Position numbers and translations under genes: made by a program
Shown here: positions 57,031 to 64,000 of the stretch, one piece after another
How positions within the stretch are numbered: position 1 is the first letter of the stretch
Layout: each line of letters begins with the position of its first letter
NCBI GenBank assembly: GCA_039105265.1
Contig: JAPFFF010000044.1
Location: 310,001-374,000, forward strand
Length of the DNA: 64,000 nucleotides
Direction of reading: 5' to 3'
Source: Tritrichomonas musculus
Taxonomy: Eukaryota; Parabasalia; Tritrichomonadida; Tritrichomonadidae
Notes under the pieces: model-generated
The model's database searches: none
The model's input: only the letters and a program-made list of their open reading frames with translations
What the model was told of the DNA's origin: nothing

Positions 57031-58695
57031 ATGCTAAACAACGAGATTGAACTTAGAACATCAGCTGAAGCATGTACACAAATTGCTAGCTATTTTGATA
57101 TTGTTGATAATTGTATAGCATTATCAGATACCAATAAACAATATACAATTAGTCCACAAACATCATATTCTCCATCACCTCCAGTACCAAGTGGTTCATA
57201 TACAAGTGCAATCATATCTCCAAATACAAATAATACAGCTGACATATATAACGGATTCATTAGAGCAGATATGGAAGTTAAAATTAAAACAGCAGATGGT
57301 AGTACAGTTGAGAAACTAGTAAAAGACGGATATCAATTTAACAAAGTTTGGTTTGGATTTAAAGACGCGAGAGATGCAGTTGAGAAATATGAAATAGTTG
57401 CTAATGGTATCACTATTTATACTCAGAATTTTGGTTGTGAAGAATCATTTTTAACAGCTTGTTGCGCTAATGAAACAACAAAGAGAGCAGACATATATTC
57501 TAAAGCCAGACATAAAGATATATGGAATGGTAAATCAGGAAGCAGAACAGGATTCATTGTTGATTTTGGAGAAAAATGGAATGAAAAAACGTATAAAATT
57601 CATTTAAAGATAGATTTAAGAAGATTCTTACCATTATCTAATATTAAATATCTCCCAGCATTCGCAGGTAAGATAGAACTCAGATTATTCTTTTCATGTG
57701 CTGGAATGGTATGCTGTCCAATGAGTCCAGGAGCTACATTTGGACATGAACATTATATTAATTCAAAATATAATTTGGTAAGTATTACTAATGAGTTTGT
57801 ACCAATTGGTGAACAAATTTTAATGTATACAGAATTTGAAAATATTGTTGATACAAGTAGAATAACAACAACAGCAACTGATTCTGGAGGTAAGGCAGCA
57901 ACATGTTCAATGAAGTTCACATCGCTCAAAGCTCAATCAAAAACTTTCCAAGTTGTTGATTACTCCGTTACAGAGTGTTCATCTATTATTCCATGTTTTG
58001 GTATCGAAGATAATATTTATTCCAGTCTTGTTCAAAGATATGCTGACCCAACTCATCCACTTACATTTCCAACTCAAACACTTTCTGTTTACACAACAAC
58101 AAATAAATTAAAAAATTCAAATGATAAATCCACATGTACTATCACTCCAAGATTTGTTGATGCCATATTTTGTCTGTTTCCACAAAAGCATACTCATCAC
58201 ACATATTTTAAAAATCCACAATTTAAATCTTTTCAATTGAACTGTGGAGGATACGGAAACATACCTGCAAAACCATTTGGTACCACTAATGAATACCCAG
58301 AATTCTTAGAATATTGCCAAAATGCTATGAACATGAATGGTGAACAAAGTGGATTCAACAAAGAAGTAGTTAACAGTTTAACAAATTGTCCAAGAGATGC
58401 TAATAATTTACCAATACATGGACAATCAGTTGGTATATATTCTAATGATAAGAGCAGCTTCTTTATTGCTCTTCCAACAGAAACAGATAATACATATCAG
58501 CAAGGACTTACATCTTTGTCTCCAATTAATTTTGAAATTAATGTATCCCAAGATACAGGCATAGGAACATATGCAGAGAATGTTCAAACCCCACCATTAA
58601 TTTGTCTTTTGTTTGATTCATCAATATCTATTTTGGTTCAGCCAAATGGTATGCCACCACTGGTTCGCCTCGGCAACTATGATTTGACTACTCCG
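57031..58695 (+). CDS. MCP: Major capsid protein, double jelly-roll (Polinton D)
   Basis: About 555 aa from ATG 57031 (MLNNEIELRTSAEACTQIASYFD) to the conserved end VRLGNYDLTTP. All invariant blocks of the family are present. A ~30-residue segment near residue 285 (TTTATDSGGKAATCSMKFTS) is longer than in A and C. The frame stays open into the next gene (58747), so a fused product is possible. Confidence 0.82.
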
Positions 58696-58746
58696 GCAAA
58701 AATTTTGTCAAGTTATTATTTTTTTCATTATTTTATCTTTACAGAA

Positions 58747-59199
58747 ATGCAAGAGCAATTTAAAGTCTATGATTATATCAACAACATTATCTCCCTCGCT
58801 GATAAACCAGAAGATTTCAAAGAATGTAATTTTGCCATCCTCTATGATAAATATCCTATCCAACTTTCACGAAATAATTATTTAGCGAAGGTCATTTATA
58901 TTTCACTCAAAACCGATAAAACAACATGGAGAATATATCCTGACAAAATCAAGGAATATGAAATAGAACATGTAATACTCAGCACAAATTCTAGACGTCG
59001 ATTGAATTACAAGATGAATGAATTCTTTGTTAATGGTTCAAATCTAGAACAAAATTATGAAGAGCATAGTTATTACAATTATTCCATTGAGAACGTATCA
59101 AAACAAACACGAGCATTAATAGATGAATTACGTATAAAATACCAATTAAATACCCCTGAATTATTCATTGGAGAACACCAACCATTAGTTCTAGAGTAA
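58747..59199 (+). CDS. Conserved 149-aa protein (Polinton D)
   Basis: MQEQFKVYDYINNIISLADKPEDFKECNFAILYDKYPIQLS; the homologue in C is at 36689-37138, where the HNH gene separates it from the capsid gene. Here it follows the capsid gene directly, in the same open frame; its own ATG after CTTTACAGAA is the likely start. Confidence 0.55.
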   Translation: MQEQFKVYDYINNIISLADKPEDFKECNFAILYDKYPIQLSRNNYLAKVIYISLKTDKTTWRIYPDKIKEYEIEHVILSTNSRRRLNYKMNEFFVNGSNLEQNYEEHSYYNYSIENVSKQTRALIDELRIKYQLNTPELFIGEHQPLVLE

Positions 59200-59229
59200 A
59201 GGGAATGAAAAATTTTTTTTGGAAAGGAA

Positions 59230-59658
59230 ATGAATAAATACAGAAATCCAAATTCAGCCATTATTGGAGCAGAAGGAGAAATGTTTAACGAAGGAACCAA
59301 GACTGAACATACAGTTGGATTTAATCATTTTGGTATCTTCTCTAATGACAATACATATGCAGTCACATTTAATCCATATTACAATAGACCTCCAATGAAA
59401 TATATGGAAAATAAACCTGTGAGACCACCAAAGAGCAATCAACATAGAACAAAACCATTGCATGAGCCGCCAGTAGGCATTACAGATGGAGGATATTATT
59501 TAAAAAAAGATAAGGCTCCCAAAGCACCAACCCTTCCACCATATTTAAATAAACCAGAAAAATTAGGGGAGATACAAGGAAGAGCTGATGAAAGAAATAA
59601 AGGAAGAATTGAATATGGACCACAACATAATGTTAAAATAGAGAATATTATCTATTAA
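59230..59658 (+). CDS. Conserved 142-aa proline-rich protein (Polinton D)
   Basis: Same length as the A and C copies: MNKYRNPNSAIIGAEGEMFNEGTK, NHFGIFSNDNTYAVTFNP, PVRPPKSNQH, LPPYLNKPEKLGEIQGRADERNKGR. Preceded by GGAAAGGAA, which also precedes the next gene. Confidence 0.65.
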   Translation: MNKYRNPNSAIIGAEGEMFNEGTKTEHTVGFNHFGIFSNDNTYAVTFNPYYNRPPMKYMENKPVRPPKSNQHRTKPLHEPPVGITDGGYYLKKDKAPKAPTLPPYLNKPEKLGEIQGRADERNKGRIEYGPQHNVKIENIIY

Positions 59659-59682
59659 TTAAAAGATTTTTTTGGAAAGGAA

Positions 59683-60024
59683 ATGATTAAGAAACGAGCA
59701 AATAATCAAGGAATAAATGCTAATTTATCATTAGAACCACAGGCAGCTGCACAGTCAACATCAAATATCAATAACAATATCATCATTAACAAAAGAGATG
59801 ATGGAAAAGAAGAAATAGTTATTACAAGAAATGTTGAACTAGATGAAAATCCAGAGGATGAGGCAAAAGATGTTAAATATGTCATCCTTGAAACATATGC
59901 CAATATATTGTTGAATCAAGATAAGGCTTTGCTATCTAATCTGGTTTCCAAAAATTGTATCATCGTACCAGCTACAGCTTTGTCTAATATTATCAAAGCA
60001 ATAAAAAAAATATCTAGATGGTGA
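59683..60024 (+). CDS. INANVSLE family protein (Polinton D)
   Basis: 113 aa. MIKKRANNQGINANLSLEPQAAAQSTS, NINNNIIINKRDDGKEEIVITRNVE, VILETYANILLNQDKALLSNLVSKNCIIVPATALSNIIKA. The homologues in A and C carry a further C-terminal block; here the KilA-N gene on the other strand begins 10 bp after the frame ends. Confidence 0.6.
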   Translation: MIKKRANNQGINANLSLEPQAAAQSTSNINNNIIINKRDDGKEEIVITRNVELDENPEDEAKDVKYVILETYANILLNQDKALLSNLVSKNCIIVPATALSNIIKAIKKISRW

Positions 60025-60033
60025 AATATTTTT

Positions 60034-60816
60034 TTACGCTTGGTATGTATTAAAATATGTTGTAATCAATTCCTTTAATTGTTCGAGCTTATCAATTTTT
60101 ATATCTATATTACATCCTTTTGCAATTGCTTCCTCACCTGCGAAATTCTTTTTGATAAGCTTTTTGATATCTTCATTTGGTGTCATTGCGATAGGTAAAT
60201 CATATTTAAAATACCAGCATGCATCACTATTTTTGATTTTGGTATATTCATAAAATGACTTGGTATTACGCCTAACTAAATGTAATCTTATATATTCTGG
60301 TTTATTTATATCTTCTTTCCATATCATGTATTTGTAATTGGTTTGCTTACCGTTTGGTACCATCCTTGGTTTCTGCTCTTTGATTACTTTTTGTTGATTA
60401 TCTATTTTGTTTTGTAATTCATCTCGTTGTTTTTCAAATAATGAATCAAGAAGCTGGGCTATATAAATTGCATATTTTGGTGAAGCCCACATTGCAATAT
60501 AATTTACTAGCAATCGATGAACATAATAACCTTTCAAATCATTGGATAAATTAGGCCTGTCTTCATATGATTTTTGGTCTGCGGGAATTCCCGTAGACTT
60601 CATTTCATTCAATATTTCTTGGGCAGATTGTATATGAAACCAATCATTGACTCTTTTCTTAGAATTGCATGATGCTATTATGCTTTGCATTTGGTACATG
60701 TCATCTTTGATAGAGTGGATTAAACGTAGCTTTTCGTTATATTGGATGTATTCATAGTCATCATTGATTTTTTCGACGATAGCAATCATTGATGTATTAG
60801 TTGTTGCGTTAGCCAT
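60034..60816 (-). CDS. KilA-N / DUF3627-like DNA-binding protein (Polinton D)
   Basis: 260 aa, open. INDDYEYIQYNEKLRLIHSIKDDMYQMQSIIASCNSKKRVNDWF, LKGYYVHRLLVNYIAMWASPKYAIYIAQLLDSLF (KilA-N, about residues 15-130), a short coiled coil, then YKYMIWKEDINKPEYIRLHLVRRNTKSFYEYTKIK..LPIAMTPNEDIKKLIKK (DUF3627-like, about 155-235). This pairing is typical of nucleocytoplasmic large DNA viruses. Orientation and place differ from A. A near-palindrome lies inside the gene (60577-60598) and another upstream of its start (60919-60938). Confidence 0.82.
   Translation of the reverse strand: MANATTNTSMIAIVEKINDDYEYIQYNEKLRLIHSIKDDMYQMQSIIASCNSKKRVNDWFHIQSAQEILNEMKSTGIPADQKSYEDRPNLSNDLKGYYVHRLLVNYIAMWASPKYAIYIAQLLDSLFEKQRDELQNKIDNQQKVIKEQKPRMVPNGKQTNYKYMIWKEDINKPEYIRLHLVRRNTKSFYEYTKIKNSDACWYFKYDLPIAMTPNEDIKKLIKKNFAGEEAIAKGCNIDIKIDKLEQLKELITTYFNTYQA
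60577..60598. promoter_or_regulatory. Near-palindrome inside the KilA-N gene (D)
   Basis: 22-bp inverted repeat with core CGGGAATTCCCG and one mismatched pair. It codes for the same part of the protein as the palindrome in A (9005-9028). Confidence 0.4.
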
Positions 60817-60918
60817 TGTTTTGAAGAAATTAAAAAATTAAAAAAAAAGAAAACGCTAAAAAAATGAAAAATCGAAAAAATAAAAAAAATTAAAAATTCA
60901 GTCTGTGCAAAAACAGAT

Positions 60919-60938
60919 GGTACGTGAATTCCCGTACC
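60919..60938. promoter_or_regulatory. Near-palindrome upstream of KilA-N (D)
   Basis: GGTACGTGAATTCCCGTACC, one mismatched pair, in the 134-bp space between the KilA-N start and the end of PolB. Preceded by CAGAT, as is the core of the A palindrome at 9005. Candidate operator. Confidence 0.4.
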
Positions 60939-60950
60939 TTCCATTATCAT

Positions 60951-63900
60951 CTAAAATTTGATTCTTCGTTCAAACACAGGCAAATTAATCTGTTGATACG
61001 AAGATGATTTTCTAAAACAATTAGCACCATCGAGAAGATTAAAAATGATTTCCTCTCCCTGGTACATTCTTTCATATAATTCTTCAACTGTGATTCCCAT
61101 TCGTTTTGCTTTATTTAATATGCATTGCTTAGGCACACCCTTTAATCTAATATGTAATCCTTCATTCCCTTTTTCATCAACTAATATATCCAGATAGCTC
61201 TTCTTTCCTAGTGCTATTAATTTACGAGAATGTACACCGCCAACAGCACCATTAAATGAATCAAAATCGCAATGGAACTGTGTCATCTTTTTACCAATCA
61301 ATTCTCTTCCATATTTTTTCTTAAACACCTCAGCAATCCTTGGTACATCTATTTCTTTAACATGAATGGAATCAGTGTCTGTATAATAAATATCTATTCC
61401 ATTCTGCTCTGCTGAACTTATAACTCTATTCATCAAATGCTTACTCCACGACAAAACGCTAACACCAAAATGTGGTAGATTGAAATGATTATTTATTGGC
61501 TTTACTTTTTTAACATATACATTATCAATTGACTTATTCTCTATTATCTCCGTGATGTAATTGTAATTCTTCCAAATATATTTGATGGCTTTATTTTTTG
61601 GAATGCATTTTGTTTCTGTCGTAGTTGCTTTTAATATAGATTTACCATAGATGGAATTCAAGAGTAATTTAATAGTTTGTTGCAATGGATTATTAGCATC
61701 TTGATATTTCCTCCTGAGATTAAATAATTTCTCGATGAAGATATTAATCTTGTTATTAAATCCTTCATCAAAATAATACCCTCGAATGAACTCATAATCA
61801 AAATCATAAAACTCCATCAAATCCATGAAAGCCCTCTTGTCAATATAATAATGGTCTATTGGATTGTTGGTAAATATTTTTGAGCCTTGTTCATTTCTAC
61901 TAAATACTTGTCCAAATTTATATGGACTAGATGATTTGCATTTTATTTTCTTAATATTTATTTCTGCAAAGAACTGGTCAAAATTTAATAACTCTTCTGT
62001 TAATATATCTGATGGGATTACTTTTGGGATTCCTTTTGGCACACCAGACATAATACTCATTGCTGATGGATATAAAGATACAGCATCAAAATCTTGTAAT
62101 CTCTCTTCAACATATTGTTTCTCATTGTTAGCTGTCATTGCCCTTCCACCACTAACGCAACGTTGGATAAAATTCTGTGGCTTACCACTTAACTGATAGC
62201 AATCATCAAAGCAACCAAATCTGTATGTATAATAATAACCAATGGAAGATATGGAAATGAAATTATGTACATCCAACATATCTGTCTTTGTCTGTTTAAA
62301 TACTTCTGTGAGGTCTCTATTAAATTTCTCTACACCCTTCATCAATACTTTACAATCTAGTTTACAGTAATAAATAGCATACTTCATTATATCAATATTT
62401 AAATCACTGTATGCGCCACAAGATTGTGCATTATCAATTAGTTGTTTCCAATCTTGTTTTATTTGTTGTAGTGTTTTCTTATCTTTATTCTCCAAGTAAT
62501 ATTGTAGTTGGAATTCAAGAGCTGATACATTCTTTCTTTTTATATTTCTTTCTGTGTACAATTTATATGCCATCACTTCTTTGTGGACCGGTAGCTGAAA
62601 CATCTTTGCGAAAGATGCTAATGCGGCAGGAATAATGGAATAACTATTGCGGAATGTTAATCTCTTCTCTATTATTGTCATCTTTCTGGTCTTCTTTGTT
62701 TTCTTATCTGTGCCTTCTATTTCTTTATATTTTGTCATTACTATCTGTTAAATGGTACCACTTCTTTCTGTAATCTGTACATCCCATCCAGGAGTATTTA
62801 AAAAGAAGCATGCATCATATTTTAAATTATGGAAGTATGTAAGTGAATTATTATCTAGTGATTTCAACAATCTTTCTGCAATCGACATTTCTGTCCCGGG
62901 ACTCTTTGAGTCCTTATTGTCTCCCTCAAAGATTAATTTATGAATTAGTTTCCCTGTTCTAAATACAGTAATGTTCAGATATGGTTTATGTGGTGATAAT
63001 GTTGTATCAGTTTCAAAATCAGAATAGTATATCTTTGACCACTCTCTTTCTTTTTTCAGTTCTGTGGAATCTATCTTTTGACAACAAAGAGATGGGTCAT
63101 ATGATAAATCCATATAATCTGTTAAATGGCTACTGTATTCATTTGTTGCTAAAATATTCATTTCACACGCTTTTATTTCTCTAAACATATTATCTTTAAA
63201 TAGCTTTCGTAGAATGGTAATCAATTTTGTATTTCCTACTGGTTTGTTAATCATGTAATGGTTCTTGAATAATAACAAGTCGACGGTTCTGTTAAAATCT
63301 TTAGCCCATGATTTTTTCCTTGTATCTATTTTTATTTGCTGTTGATGCCTCGTATCAAAATTTTCATCTATCCTTCTTACAATGAAATGGCACTTAAAAT
63401 ATTTTGCTATATCACAGATTAAATTATTTGGTACCATTCTTGTTTTAACAATGAATCTTAGCTGATTGATTTCTTCATTTGTGAACACTCTTGATTGGAT
63501 ACATGCATAAACCAAACAGTTATCTTTGTAGTTATTTTTTTCCACTGATTTGAATATTTGGTATTTAGTTAAGTCTATATCAGATAAGTTAATATATGGA
63601 AAGAATCCACCATCTGGACTTTCTCTGTATTCCTCATCTATTTCTATTTCTTCTTCATATAATTTCCCTTTGTTGTCTTGCTTATCTATTGTGAATGTTG
63701 TTTGTTTCCCTTTCCTTTTGTTTTTGATGAATAGTAATTGATATTTTGCTGGAATGAATACATTACCAACCCATGGATTATTATCAGAACAATCATCATT
63801 TAAATCTATTGTACCAGATATATGCCCTATTGTTGTATCGATTTTTTGTGCTTTAGATAGAGTAAACCATTTATAATCTTCACCATCTAATGATTCACTT

Positions 63901-64000
63901 TTTACCACTACATTCTTTTTATTCTTCTTGTGTAATTGCCTTAGCATCTCAGTGAATGCTAATCTTTTATCTTCATTATCTCCAATGTCTATTTCAAATG
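60951..64000 (-). pseudogene. POLB: Protein-primed DNA polymerase B with OTU-like N-terminal region (Polinton D); broken, runs off the window
   Basis: On the minus strand; its start lies beyond the window end. OTU-like DNCLVYACIQ and LLLFKNHYMIN; ExoI YYSDFETDTT; NLKYDACFF; YYCKLDCKV; motif A DFDAVSLYPSAMS; motif B KLLLNSIYGKS; motif C YYTDTDSIH. An 11-residue in-frame stretch (KDSKSPGTEMS, about 62893-62925) coded by palindromic GC-rich DNA is absent from the C copy. The gene is broken (about one break). Closely related to the polymerase of C. Confidence 0.92.

Larger units (their letters stand above)
50323..64000. mobile_element. Polinton/Maverick D, left part, runs off the window
   Basis: Terminus AGTAGTTAACGGTAGGC begins at 50323 inside the HNH gene of A. 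Plus strand: penton-like, HNH, integrase, HNH, ATPase, glycine-rich protein, WLNGRDD protein, capsid, 149-aa, 142-aa and INANVSLE genes. Minus strand: KilA-N and PolB. The rest, and the right terminus, lie beyond the window. Broken, with about two breaks in view; most genes are open and close in sequence to those of C. Confidence 0.88.

Overview
The window looks like a trichomonad protist genome, most likely Trichomonas vaginalis or a close relative. That is an inference from AT-rich DNA, intronless genes, start codons a few bases after TCAYW-type initiators (TCATAAATG, TCATTAAATG), a large load of Polinton/Maverick elements, KilA-N genes and Mutator-like (MULE) transposons. I recognise no host housekeeping gene: essentially all of the sequence is mobile DNA.

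The architecture is nested. Polinton A, the oldest layer, fills 1-9733 and resumes at 46344-50322. Polinton B (from 9734) sits in A. Polinton C (12436-44775, both terminal inverted repeats visible) sits in B, between its integrase and packaging-ATPase genes. Polinton D (from 50323 past the window end) sits in an HNH gene of A. C has received a 3.3-kb MULE (26187-29514, 9-bp target duplication) and a 3.8-kb non-autonomous element with ~945-bp inverted repeats (30000-33809, 10-bp target duplication). A has received a 1.26-kb TA-flanked element (4935-6197). A 468-bp near-identical direct repeat (9266-9733 and 46344-46811) bounds B.

All four Polintons share a virus-like morphogenesis block in one order: a beta-rich penton-like candidate, rve-type integrase with a chromo/SH3-like tail, FtsK/A32-type packaging ATPase, glycine-rich basic protein(s), a conserved 'WLNGRDD' protein, and (in A, C, D) the double-jelly-roll major capsid protein, then small conserved proteins. 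C and D add protein-primed family B DNA polymerase with an OTU-like N-terminal region. C adds two giant fibre-like proteins and a GIY-YIG protein. KilA-N/DUF3627 and HNH genes sit at different places in each element and look like cassettes moving among Polintons. The elements are fossils: several genes are broken, though many structural genes remain open.

The most interesting signals are a terminal hairpin whose stem sequence differs between families while its place and loop length stay fixed; short GC-rich palindromic inserts, some in-frame and about 33 bp, inside C and D genes; GAATTC-centred palindromes paired around KilA-N genes; and hopping HNH and KilA-N genes.
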